Source: Bacteroidaceae bacterium
Lineage (GTDB): Bacteria; Bacteroidota; Bacteroidia; Bacteroidales; Bacteroidaceae
Assembly: GCA_017940605.1 (NCBI GenBank)
Contig: JAGAYF010000065.1
Coordinates: 1-47,277 of the forward strand
DNA: 47,277 bases
Reading direction: 5' to 3'
Made by a program: the position numbers and the translations under genes. Positions 33,424 to 41,712 of the stretch are shown in pieces. Position 1 is the stretch's first letter. The number at the start of each line of letters is the position of its first letter. Under the pieces are notes generated by a model. The model was not told the origin of the DNA, made no database searches, and was given only the letters and a program-made list of their open reading frames with translations.

Positions 33424-34857
33424 TTATAATGACCATAGAAAAGCAACCAATGCATTACGTTGCTCTTTCGTCATATTTTTGAAAATATTTTTAGAGGCTT
33501 CTCCTTCGCCTCCATGCCACATGATGGCTTCTACAAAATTACGGGCGCGGCCGTCATGCAAGAAATAAGTATGACCATTTACAATTTGTTGTAATCCAAT
33601 TCCCCAAAGAGGGGTAGTGCGCCATTCATTTCCACGTGCCAGTCCGCTGACGTAGTTATCATTCAATCCAACGCCCATGATTTCTGAACCCATGTCGTGC
33701 AGTAAATAGTCACTATATGGATGAATGGTTTGATTTCCTAACCATGGAAGTTCCGTGCCGTTGAGGAGGACGGCTCCGCGCGGTTGTGTGTGTAGCGTGG
33801 TTACATGACACAGATGGCATCCTGCTTTGTAGAACATCTGCTCTCCGAGTTTTACTTGAGGATCGTTGATGTTACGGCGTGCGGGAACACTGATGGCGTG
33901 CATGTATAAATCAACATTTTCCATTTCCTCTGTGGTTACATCTAATTGGTCGTAGCTCAATCCCATCATGCTTCCCTCTTCCATTTGTGCCTGGCCCTCA
34001 CATATTTCTTCAGGGTAGCGGCTGTTAGTCGCTCCCAAGTCACTGGAGAAACCCAATTCTACAGTTAAGTCGGCATGTTGTGCCTTGTTGCCCGATAAGC
34101 CTAATTGCAGTTTTCCGCGTTCATTGATATAGTTGCATCGGCCGCTGATACCCCATTCAGGGTAGTTGCTTTTTTGTGCCAATTTTTCTATTTCATTTCG
34201 GTCAATGGCCATCATCTGCCCCATGCCTACGTGGCGTAATGGGATGCGGACAGTGCAAAATAAGTCTTCAGGTCTAATGCTGTCGGCGTACCAATCAGTA
34301 ATGGTATATACGGGATAGCAGAGTTCGTAATTCTCTCCATCTGGAAAAGAAAAGGTTTGGTAGATTTTGTCAATCTTGACTTTCCCTTCGGGTCTGACTC
34401 CTAATATGGCCTGGTCGTGAAGAACACGGCCATATTTTTGGAAAAATGCTCCATTCTTGCGTGTAATGTAAATCAGCATGGAGGAAAAACCATAATTGCC
34501 TGAGCCTTCGCTGCTCCACAAGGCTGGTTGTGTCCTTCCTGCGTTTCGATGACAGCTTCCGCAGGAGTAGCCTGCATAGACTGGCCCTAATCCGCCATTT
34601 CTTCCATTGTTACTTGTCCTTACATCATCATACAGGGCATCTCCTCTGTTAAATCGTGTCTTCATTGTGCCGCTTACCCAACTGGCATCCTTGTCATAGG
34701 CCAAAGATGATGTCATGAAATTTGTGGATGTGCCTGCAGACAAAGCAAACCCCGATGGAATTTCGATGTCAAGAACGTCCAGACCATCTTCGTCATTGCA
34801 TGAAATCAGTAGCGCCGCAAGTAGAATACATGTAATATATTTAGTCCAACTGTTCAT
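33424..34857 (-). CDS. Di-heme oxidoreductase (DHOR/DUF1111) lipoprotein
   Basis: 477 residues. Lipoprotein signal ending LLISC with C20 followed by NDEDG, an acidic surface-export-like tag. Two heme-c motifs: C99-G-S-C102-H103 and C347-H-L-C350-H351, the spacing of the DHOR/MauG-related family often found next to imelysins in Gram-negative bacteria. Conserved LPWLGNQTIHPYSDYLLHDMG and TPPLWGIG-like blocks are present. The start is the ATG at 34857, beginning the lipoprotein signal; the upstream frame from 34896 adds a charged, non-conserved extension. Proposed role: redox chemistry on metal or peptide at the cell surface. Confidence 0.88.
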   Translation of the reverse strand: MNSWTKYITCILLAALLISCNDEDGLDVLDIEIPSGFALSAGTSTNFMTSSLAYDKDASWVSGTMKTRFNRGDALYDDVRTSNNGRNGGLGPVYAGYSCGSCHRNAGRTQPALWSSEGSGNYGFSSMLIYITRKNGAFFQKYGRVLHDQAILGVRPEGKVKIDKIYQTFSFPDGENYELCYPVYTITDWYADSIRPEDLFCTVRIPLRHVGMGQMMAIDRNEIEKLAQKSNYPEWGISGRCNYINERGKLQLGLSGNKAQHADLTVELGFSSDLGATNSRYPEEICEGQAQMEEGSMMGLSYDQLDVTTEEMENVDLYMHAISVPARRNINDPQVKLGEQMFYKAGCHLCHVTTLHTQPRGAVLLNGTELPWLGNQTIHPYSDYLLHDMGSEIMGVGLNDNYVSGLARGNEWRTTPLWGIGLQQIVNGHTYFLHDGRARNFVEAIMWHGGEGEASKNIFKNMTKEQRNALVAFLWSL

Positions 34858-34896
34858 AATGAAGCAGTATTTTTGATGATTCTTAATTTTACCCAC

Positions 34897-34932
34897 AAAG
34901 GCGGAGACGCTCCAAACAGCGTCTCCACCTTT
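34897..34932. terminator. Strong intercistronic hairpin between imelysin and di-heme genes
   Basis: AAAGG, one mismatch, then GGAGACGCT pairs with AGCGTCTCC, one mismatch, then CCTTT, around a 6-base loop. In the direction of the operon (minus) no long U-run follows, so it may act as an attenuator or mRNA-stability element rather than a full stop. Confidence 0.6.
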
Positions 34933-34953
34933 CTATATGAGTTGGTTTTATTG

Positions 34954-36120
34954 TTAGTTATTTACTTTGCGTGCTTTTCCGTCTTTGAAGATTAAGTATT
35001 CCAATGTATGGAATCCACGAAGTGCCTGTACTTGTTCAATAGTTTCGCTTTCTTCATCGTACTCGCCTGTCCAAACCAGGGCTGCCCAGTCTTTGCTCTT
35101 CATGATCTGAACTATACCTGCTTGATCCAATGGCCATGAATCCATGTTGGGGTCTAAGCCTTTGTCAGCAACAGGACCAAAGAGGAAGGCTTCGCTGCTT
35201 TCCCAAGGCGTACGTGCAGTGAACCAAGCATCAGCACATCTTTGGAATGCTGCATCGCTGGGATTTGTCTGGAAGGCAATAACGGCATTGTTCAACTGGG
35301 TGTTTGCTTCCTGCAGTTCTTTATATGTTGGCAGTACGACAACGTCGACATAATTTTTCACAACAGGATCTAAAACCTCGTCAGTATTAATCTCACTATT
35401 TTCATGGATGAAAGGCTTCAAGGTGTTGTCCAAGAAATCTTCCAGGTCAGCACAGGCATCCATAGCTGCTGCAACTTCATCGGCATCAATGTTGTTGCGG
35501 AAAGGAGCGGGAATGTTTTCAATGGCATCGATAGCACCTTGAATCAGTTCCTTTGCCTGGTTGTCCAGTTCCTCGTTGACCGATGCAACAACGGCAGAAA
35601 TGGATGCTTCTGCTACGCGACCATCGCGGCTGCCAAAGTATGCGTTGCGAATGGAGCGGATGTTATTGGAGTAGTCCTCAATGGAGTGCCAGCTGTACCA
35701 AGATTCCACCATGAAAAGAGCATCTTCTTTGTTGCCCTTAAGATATTCATGGTAGGGATCGCCAATTTTTGCAGATCCAACTTCGCCGGCGATGTCCGTG
35801 CAGCCATCAATGATTTGTTCCACGCAATTTAGGGCACTGTTAAAGCCGGCAGTTCCGTTATGCTCCTTGAAAACATCGGCATAGCCTTTGCCTGATTCGT
35901 TGTAGGAAGTGTTCCACTCGTTGTAAAGTGTTGTTGCGTCTTCCTTCAGCAGGTTTGCCACGACGCGCATGTAGTTGCCCCATGCTTGTGCGTTGCTGGA
36001 GTTGTAATCCAAGGTCTTGGCGTCTCCGTCAAAGCCGCCATTCTTGTTGTCGTCACCGCAAGCGGTGAATACGGTGAGTCCTGCAAAGAGGACTGCAATC
36101 ATCAAAAATAATTTTTTCAT
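34954..36120 (-). CDS. Imelysin family (M75-like) lipoprotein, putative iron-binding
   Basis: 388 residues. Lipoprotein signal ending VFTAC with C21 followed by GDDNKN, again an acidic tag suggesting surface exposure. The imelysin GxHxxE motif is G369-F-H371-T-L-E374, and the conserved WESSEAFLFGPVADKGLDPNMDSWP block is present. Imelysins were named as insulin-cleaving proteases but many bind iron and act in ferrous-iron uptake (EfeO/IrpA-like); protease activity is uncertain for this branch. It is the second gene of the operon, 35 bp after the first porin. Confidence 0.9.
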   Translation of the reverse strand: MKKLFLMIAVLFAGLTVFTACGDDNKNGGFDGDAKTLDYNSSNAQAWGNYMRVVANLLKEDATTLYNEWNTSYNESGKGYADVFKEHNGTAGFNSALNCVEQIIDGCTDIAGEVGSAKIGDPYHEYLKGNKEDALFMVESWYSWHSIEDYSNNIRSIRNAYFGSRDGRVAEASISAVVASVNEELDNQAKELIQGAIDAIENIPAPFRNNIDADEVAAAMDACADLEDFLDNTLKPFIHENSEINTDEVLDPVVKNYVDVVVLPTYKELQEANTQLNNAVIAFQTNPSDAAFQRCADAWFTARTPWESSEAFLFGPVADKGLDPNMDSWPLDQAGIVQIMKSKDWAALVWTGEYDEESETIEQVQALRGFHTLEYLIFKDGKARKVNN

Positions 36121-36155
36121 CGTTACAAAATTTATTGTTTAGATAAGTGTAAATA

Positions 36156-37541
36156 TTATTTCTTAAAGAACCAGCCGATATAGGCCAACCCGACGGCCCA
36201 TTCGTTTTCGCTGTTGTAGCTGCCTTTTCCAAAAACCTTCCGTGTCCCTATCTGGCGCGTGTTATAGTCAGCCTTTACGACCAGATTGGGTAGCGGTTTC
36301 CAGTTCATGCCCACGGTCCATTTGCTCACTTGGCAACGGTCGTCCATCGCTGAAAGCGAAGATTCTCCTTCCTCCTGTGTATTATAATATGTATAGTGGG
36401 CAAAAGGATAGATGGCAGGGAAATTTTCTACGTTGGGAAAGAAACTTTTCACATTGAGTCCCACTTCTGCGCTATAGGTCAGTGCACGCTTGGCCACCGC
36501 TGGCGTGCGGTTGTATGGGGATTTGTTCGAATAAGTGCGGTTGATGGAACTGATTCCATTGGCTTTGGCCACGTTTCCTGTGATGATATTGGCACGTGCG
36601 GTGACATATCGGCCGACGTATTGTCCGTCAAACGACCATATTCTAACAGGGATTTTCCCGACAGAACCATAGGTGATGAGTTTGTCGGCATTCTTTCCCG
36701 CGTTGTCGCAATAGTAGAAAGCTCCTCCCAGACGCAGGCCCGGAACACCGGTCCAATTCAGGCGCAATACGTATGCCGGCGAAGTAAAGTTGTCTGTTTC
36801 AAAATAATTCTGCTTTCCTTTCTGAATCCAGTTGTATTTATCAAAACCGTTGGGGTTCGGTCCGGCTATAATCATAGCTTCATAATCAAATTTGGCCAGT
36901 CTGCTGCCAAAGTTGCCAAAGAATTCCAGACCTGTTTCGTGCCATGTTGACGGTAAAAGCGTCGTTTCACCCTCGGGCCGACTTGTCCCGAAGAAATTAA
37001 TCGGTTCATGGTGCGTGTTGGTCAGGCCAACGGGGACGATCATATGGCCGGCACGCACATTAAACTGAGGTATAATCAAGCGAGTAATGTGAAACTGTTC
37101 CAATGCCACTTCTCCGCCCGTTTCCGTCTCGGTTTCGTATTCTCCGTTCTCGCTTCCTGAACCCTTCTCTATCTCATATTCCGTGCCAGTGCCGCCTCCT
37201 TCAAATTCGATTTCACTGCTCAAGATCCATTTGGAAGAGAACTTGTAGTCCATGGCGATAATAAAACGCGGAATCGAGATTTCGGCATGATGGCGCTTAG
37301 TGTTTCCTGACAAAGAGCCATTCCATCTGTTTAAACCATAGTCTTTCCAGTTGGCCAGCATTTCACCGTATCCTCCAATGCGGAATTTGTATCCACCTTG
37401 GTTGTCTCCTTCCTGCCCAGGCTGAAGGACGGCCTTTGTGTTCTCGTCCTCGGCTTCCTGTGCGCCAACCACCGCAGGCATGGCCATGACAGCCATGATA
37501 GCCATGATGCATGCGGCTATTTTTACAATGTACTTCTTCAT
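36156..37541 (-). CDS. Outer-membrane porin (OprO/P-like), first of the operon
   Basis: 461 residues with a signal peptide (MKKYIVKIAACIMAIMAVMA and cleavage near VVGAQ). Long alternating amphipathic strands and a terminal aromatic stretch (GLAYIGWFFKK) mark it as a beta-barrel. It contains an acidic loop (ETETETGGEVA, about 134-144). GYGEMLANWKDYGLNRWNG and HITRLIIPQFNVRAGHMIVPVG match OprO/P-type porins of Bacteroidetes. The start is the ATG at 37541, shortly downstream of a -7 box. It opens the low-GC seven-gene operon. Confidence 0.85.
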   Translation of the reverse strand: MKKYIVKIAACIMAIMAVMAMPAVVGAQEAEDENTKAVLQPGQEGDNQGGYKFRIGGYGEMLANWKDYGLNRWNGSLSGNTKRHHAEISIPRFIIAMDYKFSSKWILSSEIEFEGGGTGTEYEIEKGSGSENGEYETETETGGEVALEQFHITRLIIPQFNVRAGHMIVPVGLTNTHHEPINFFGTSRPEGETTLLPSTWHETGLEFFGNFGSRLAKFDYEAMIIAGPNPNGFDKYNWIQKGKQNYFETDNFTSPAYVLRLNWTGVPGLRLGGAFYYCDNAGKNADKLITYGSVGKIPVRIWSFDGQYVGRYVTARANIITGNVAKANGISSINRTYSNKSPYNRTPAVAKRALTYSAEVGLNVKSFFPNVENFPAIYPFAHYTYYNTQEEGESSLSAMDDRCQVSKWTVGMNWKPLPNLVVKADYNTRQIGTRKVFGKGSYNSENEWAVGLAYIGWFFKK

Positions 37542-37576
37542 ATTGTCATTTTTTATGGGGTAAATCTTTTCGAGTG

Positions 37577-37584
37577 CAAAATTA
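37577..37584 (-). promoter_or_regulatory. -7 box TAATTTTG of the surface-cytochrome operon
   Basis: Exact consensus on the minus strand, 35 bases before the ATG at 37541. An ATTG 20 bp upstream (37605-37608) may be a one-mismatch -33 element. No second consensus box is seen within the operon, consistent with one main transcript. Confidence 0.72.
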
Positions 37585-37717
37585 GAACGATAATTTAGAT
37601 GCCACAATACCCAAATTTTAGGAAATCATGTTATCGAGGATACCCAAAAATGAGTACTTCCTGCCCGAAAAAGCAAATATGGAGGGTGGGGAACGGCCTT
37701 GTCTAAAGATAAAATCG

Positions 37718-37725
37718 TAATTTTG
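37718..37725 (+). promoter_or_regulatory. -7 box TAATTTTG of the acyltransferase gene
   Basis: Exact consensus 21 bases before the ATG at 37747, divergent from the operon promoter at 37577. Confidence 0.72.
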
Positions 37726-37746
37726 TGCCAATAAATAGGTATTGAT

Positions 37747-38856
37747 ATGCAAAATCAACGTATAGTATTCTTGGATTATGTCCGCGTGTTTGCTTGTTTT
37801 TTGGTCATCTTGGTACACGCGTCCGAAAACTTCTATGCCTCCGATGCCTCGGGCTTGGGAGGCCCTGTCTCCCTGTTGCTCAATGAGCAAAACAGGTTGT
37901 GGGTGTCGGTCTATGATGGATTTTCCCGCATGTCCGTTCCATTGTTCATGATCATCTCGGCCTATCTGCTCGCTCCCATGCCTGAGGGACAGTCCATGCT
38001 CTCATTCTACAAGCGGCGTGCCTTGCGCATACTGCCGCCGGTCATATTCTTCATGTTGCTCTATACATTCCTGCCCCTTCTTTGGAATGGCATGTCGTGG
38101 GAACAGTCATGGACGGATCTCAGGAATCTTCCGCTGAATTTTCCCTCCATGGCGGGCCACTTGTGGTTTATATATCCGCTCATAAGCCTGTATCTGATCA
38201 TCCCCGTCATATCTCCCTGGCTTGAAAAGGCATCGGCCAAGGAGGAGCTTGTCTTTGTGGGGCTGTTTGTCCTGTCCACTTTCATGCCATACATGCACCG
38301 TTGGCTGTGGCCCGAGTTGTGGGGTGAATGCTTCTGGAATGAATTTCACATGCTCTGGTATTGCTCTGGTTTCCTGGGCTACCTGGTGCTTGCCCACTAC
38401 ATCAGGAAGCATCTTCGCTGGAACATTCGCAAGCGGGTGTGGGTGGGCGTCGTCAGCGTCTTGGTGGGTGCATTCTTTACCATGTTCCCGTTCTATTACC
38501 AAGGCGTTCCCGGTCGTGTCATCGCCACTCCGGTGCTGGAAGTTGCGTGGGCATTCTGTACCCCCAATGTCGTATTGCTCACCTTCGGGGCTTTCATTCT
38601 CTTTTCGTGCATACGCACCCTTCGTGCCCCTGCATGGCTGACGGCTGTCAGCCGCTTGTCGTTTGGTATCTACCTGATGCACCTGTTCTTCCTCAACATG
38701 TGGGCACAATGGCTTGTCAACGGAAATCCTGCTGAACCGTTGCTGCCCGTGGCCGTCACCATTCCGCTCATGGCAGTGCTGACGTTTGTCACCTGCGTGG
38801 TTGTAGCCAGGCTGGTCTCGTTCCTGCCTGGCAGCAAATGGGTGATAGGAGCCTGA
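37747..38856 (+). CDS. Acyltransferase family 3 membrane protein (WecH/OafA-like)
   Basis: 369 residues, about ten transmembrane helices. The N-terminal IVFLDYVRVFACFLVILVHAS carries the family Arg and catalytic His (H24). SVPLFMIISAYLL, FYKRRALRILPP and GHLWFIYPLISLYLIIPVI are the standard blocks of acyltransferase 3. These enzymes use cytoplasmic acyl-CoA to acylate sugars of lipopolysaccharide or other surface glycans, or succinylate membrane glycans. No SGNH domain is attached and no glycan genes are close by, so the acceptor is unknown. It is high-GC again, marking the right border of the AT-rich operon, and converges on the barrel gene at 38867. Confidence 0.93.
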   Translation: MQNQRIVFLDYVRVFACFLVILVHASENFYASDASGLGGPVSLLLNEQNRLWVSVYDGFSRMSVPLFMIISAYLLAPMPEGQSMLSFYKRRALRILPPVIFFMLLYTFLPLLWNGMSWEQSWTDLRNLPLNFPSMAGHLWFIYPLISLYLIIPVISPWLEKASAKEELVFVGLFVLSTFMPYMHRWLWPELWGECFWNEFHMLWYCSGFLGYLVLAHYIRKHLRWNIRKRVWVGVVSVLVGAFFTMFPFYYQGVPGRVIATPVLEVAWAFCTPNVVLLTFGAFILFSCIRTLRAPAWLTAVSRLSFGIYLMHLFFLNMWAQWLVNGNPAEPLLPVAVTIPLMAVLTFVTCVVVARLVSFLPGSKWVIGA

Positions 38857-38866
38857 TCCCTATTAT

Positions 38867-39538
38867 TTAAAATGGTATGCGGTATCCAAGCGTGAACAGC
38901 ATGGATACATTCTTGGCGTGGTGGCCCTTGCTGACGTTGAGCAAGCCCCAGTCGACCTCTATTCCTGCGTTGATCATCCGGCTGAATTCGTATCCGGCCC
39001 CCAGGGTCAGGCCTGCGTCTATGCGGTGCATGTCTTCCTGGCTGAATGTGTTCTGCGAGTAGAAGAAACGCGCAGAACCCTGCAGGCTGGTGTCGCCTCG
39101 GGTCTTGCGCTTGCCACCGATGCCGTAGGCCAGGTACGGACCGGCGGTGAACATGATGTAATGGGGCGTTTGCAACGGTATATAGTAGTTGAGCAGCAGC
39201 GGTAGGACCAAGTAGTTGGCATTGGTCGTCACGTTCATCACGCCCGTGCGCTCATTTCCTGCATCGTCAAGGACGATGTTGCCCTGGTCGTCGTAGATAT
39301 AGACGGTTTTATCCTTGTCCTTCCAACCTTTGGCAAAGTACAGCAAGCCTGGCTCAAACGTAAGGGTCTGACTGAACTCGAGCTCCAGGCTGAGGCCTGC
39401 CTTGAACGTGCCGATCATGCGGTCCGATGCGCCATGCCGTGTGGCCAGGCCGCCGCCGGTGTGGAACACCAAATGCTGGGCTGCCAACGGGGCGGCAATG
39501 CACACCGACATGAGGCAGGCCAGGAACAGGCGTCTCAT
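38867..39538 (-). CDS. Small outer-membrane beta-barrel protein (PorT/OmpA-barrel-like)
   Basis: 223 residues. Signal peptide MRRLFLACLMSVCIAAPLAAQ and an eight-strand barrel-like pattern: FKAGLSLELEFSQTLTFEPGLLYF, YLVLPLLLNYYIPLQTPHYIMFTAGPYLAYGIGG, GLTLGAGYEFSRMINAGIEVDWGL and a terminal LFTLGYRIPF. This is the outer membrane beta-barrel family very common in Bacteroidetes; its role is unknown. It overlaps the stop of the helicase gene by ATGA, so the two are translationally coupled. The start 39538 is chosen at the signal peptide; an upstream in-frame ATG lies inside the helicase. Confidence 0.85.
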   Translation of the reverse strand: MRRLFLACLMSVCIAAPLAAQHLVFHTGGGLATRHGASDRMIGTFKAGLSLELEFSQTLTFEPGLLYFAKGWKDKDKTVYIYDDQGNIVLDDAGNERTGVMNVTTNANYLVLPLLLNYYIPLQTPHYIMFTAGPYLAYGIGGKRKTRGDTSLQGSARFFYSQNTFSQEDMHRIDAGLTLGAGYEFSRMINAGIEVDWGLLNVSKGHHAKNVSMLFTLGYRIPF

Positions 39539-41298
39539 GATTTCTTGTTTTTGTGGTAGGGGCGGTGTCTCCTGTTTTCCCAAAAGGGTACTTGAGCGGC
39601 CCGGGACTCGCGGTCGCGGTCTCTCTGCTTTTTCTTGCGGGGCTTGCCTGCGTGTTCGTTCTGCTCGGCACGTTCCAGGTTGACGGGCCGGCCGTTGATG
39701 ACGATGTTGCGCATGGCATTCTCAAGCATGGCGGCTTGATGCTCGGGTACTTCAAAGAATGAAAAGTTGTTCATCAGGTCAATGCGGCCCACCTGGATGG
39801 TCTTGCGTGAGCATCGGTTCAGTAGGCCCAGCAGCTCGCGTGGGTACAGGCCGTCGCGCTTGCCCAGGGCCAGGAAGAAGCGTACATATCCCTCCTCGGC
39901 TTCGCCCCTGGGGCGGTTGGAACGTTCGCCGCGCCTTGTCTTTTCGTGTTTCTCCTTTTTCTCACGCCCGGGTTGCGGTTCTTCTATTTCGGGTGCGTTG
40001 GCATAGTACTCCAGGAAGCGTCCGAACTCAATGGTGACAAACCGCTTGATGATTTCTTCCTTGTCCAGCCAGTCCAGCTTGTGGAACACCTCGGGCATGA
40101 ACGGCTCAATGGCTGCTTCGTCCACGTCGGTGCGCTCCAGGTGGTCAATGGCGTTGAAGAGCTGCTTTGCGCAGATGTCGTGTGGGTTGGGAAGGCTCAT
40201 GTGCACAAATTTCTTGCCGATGGTCTTCTCTATGGAGCGAATCTTGCCTTGTTCGCGCATGTGGACGATGCAGATGCTCGTCCCCTTCTTGCCTGCGCGG
40301 CCCGTGCGGCCGCTTCGGTGGGTGTACTGCTCAATGTCGTCGGGCAGGCCGTAGTTGATGACGTGCGTCAGGTCGTCCACGTCCAGGCCGCGGGCGGCCA
40401 CGTCGGTGGCCACCAGCAGTTGCGTGTTGTGGTGGCGGAATTTGTTCATCGTGATGTCGCGCTGTGCCTGGCTCAGGTCGCCGTGCAGGGGTTCGGCGTC
40501 GTATCCGTCGGCTATGAGGTTGTCGGCAACTTCCTGCGTCTCCACCTTGGTGCGGCAGAAGATGATGGCAAAAATCTTGGGATAGTAGTCGACGACGCGC
40601 TTGAGGGCTGCATATTTGTCGTTGGCGCGCACCATGTAGTATTCGTGGTTCACCAGCTCGGCCCCCTCGTTGCGTGAACCGATGACGACCTCTTCGGCAT
40701 TGTGCAGGTACTTGCGCGCAATGCGCTCTATCTCTTTGCTCATCGTAGCGGAGAAGAGCAGCGTGGTGTGTTCCTCGGGCAGGGCTTCGAAGATGCGGCT
40801 GATATCCTCGGAGAAGCCCATGTTCAGCATTTCGTCGGCCTCGTCCAGCACGATGCGCGTCACTTGCTCCAGGCGTGCGGCCTTCCGCTCGTACAGGTCG
40901 ATGAGGCGGCCCGGGGTGGCAATGATGATGTGCACGCCGCGCTTCAGGGCACGTATTTGGCGTTCTATGCTCGTACCGCCGTAGACGGGCAGGACGTGCA
41001 GGTTGGGTATATACTTGGAAAAGTCGGTCAGGTCGCCGGCTATCTGCAGGCACAGCTCGCGCGTGGGGCACACCACGAGCGCCTGGGTGGCGTTGACGCT
41101 GGTGTCAATGTGCTGCACCAGGGGAATGCCGTAAGCGGCCGTCTTGCCCGTGCCGGTCTGGGCCAGGCCCACAAGGTCGCCCGTGCTGTTCAGCAGGCGC
41201 GGAATGACTGCCTCTTGTATGGGCATGGGCGAGGCAAAGCCCAGTTCTTCAATGGCCTGAAGTACAGGCTCAGTAAGGCCAAGTTCTTGAAATGTCAT
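39535..41298 (-). CDS. DEAD-box RNA helicase with DbpA-type RNA-binding domain (CsdA/DeaD-like)
   Basis: 587 residues. All helicase motifs are present in order: Q motif (PMPIQ, 24-28), AQTGTGKT (46-53), PTRELCLQ, GG, TPGR, DEAD (152-155), SAT, DVAARGLD and HRSGRTGRAG. After the helicase core comes a charged linker and a DbpA-like RNA-recognition domain (about 470-545, VRFFLALGKRDGLYPRELLGLLNRC), then a basic tail (KPRKKKQRDRDRES). It unwinds RNA, likely in ribosome assembly or cold adaptation. The start is the ATG at 41298; the ATG at 41313 is almost at the expected transcription start given the -7 box at 41324. Confidence 0.95.
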   Translation of the reverse strand: MTFQELGLTEPVLQAIEELGFASPMPIQEAVIPRLLNSTGDLVGLAQTGTGKTAAYGIPLVQHIDTSVNATQALVVCPTRELCLQIAGDLTDFSKYIPNLHVLPVYGGTSIERQIRALKRGVHIIIATPGRLIDLYERKAARLEQVTRIVLDEADEMLNMGFSEDISRIFEALPEEHTTLLFSATMSKEIERIARKYLHNAEEVVIGSRNEGAELVNHEYYMVRANDKYAALKRVVDYYPKIFAIIFCRTKVETQEVADNLIADGYDAEPLHGDLSQAQRDITMNKFRHHNTQLLVATDVAARGLDVDDLTHVINYGLPDDIEQYTHRSGRTGRAGKKGTSICIVHMREQGKIRSIEKTIGKKFVHMSLPNPHDICAKQLFNAIDHLERTDVDEAAIEPFMPEVFHKLDWLDKEEIIKRFVTIEFGRFLEYYANAPEIEEPQPGREKKEKHEKTRRGERSNRPRGEAEEGYVRFFLALGKRDGLYPRELLGLLNRCSRKTIQVGRIDLMNNFSFFEVPEHQAAMLENAMRNIVINGRPVNLERAEQNEHAGKPRKKKQRDRDRESRAAQVPFWENRRHRPYHKNKKS

Positions 41299-41323
41299 GG
41301 GTAAAAAATGCAAAAATCGGGTG

Positions 41324-41331
41324 CAAAGTTA
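41324..41331 (-). promoter_or_regulatory. -7 box TAACTTTG of the helicase gene
   Basis: Exact consensus on the minus strand, 25 bases before the chosen ATG at 41298 and only 10 before the ATG at 41313. Confidence 0.72.
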
Positions 41332-41526
41332 CGAATAAAATCCGTATCTTCTTGTATTTGAACGATAAGTTTTTGCATTTCAGGCCCGATGCCCCAAAAA
41401 GGACGGTCCGGCCGTGCCGCTGATGGCGCGGGGGAGGGGCGAGACGCAGGGAGGGTGTCTTGTGGCGTGCGGATGGCTCGGCCCTCGCGGACAATGGGTG
41501 CATATTGGGCGAGTAAGGCGTTTCTT

Positions 41527-41599
41527 GCGCCTTGTTCGTGCCAGTTTTACGCCTTGCGGCCATTTTTTCAGGCCGCATTCATGGGCATTTTGCGCCTTG
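41527..41599 (+). repeat. 73-bp four-block intergenic repeat, copy E
   Basis: GCGCCTTG at 41527, ACGCCTTG at 41549, AGGCCGCATT at 41570 and GCGCCTTG at 41592, with offsets 0, 22, 43 and 65. GCGGCC and GGCCGC flank the T-tract and could pair in this copy. TTCTTCT follows the last block, as in copy A. Both neighbouring genes are on the other strand. Confidence 0.86.
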
Positions 41600-41712
41600 T
41601 TCTTCTGCGTTTGATGGGAATAATGCTTTCAGCCCCTTTCCCGTCGGGGGAATGGGGTCGGTCAAGGCCTCCATGAACGGGGATGGGGGCGCGGAAAGGG
41701 GAAGGGGAAAAA

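Larger units (their letters stand above)
41299..41712. other. 414-bp intergenic region between the helicase and the DUF6528-like gene
   Basis: From left to right: the helicase -7 box (41324-41331), repeat copy E (41527-41599), a hairpin at 41633-41657 (CCCC-T-TTCCC pairing with GGGAA-T-GGGG, one mismatch) and a run of four G-tracts at 41679-41707. No gene is seen. The hairpin could end the minus-strand transcript of the gene at 41713 but lacks a U-run. Confidence 0.65.
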
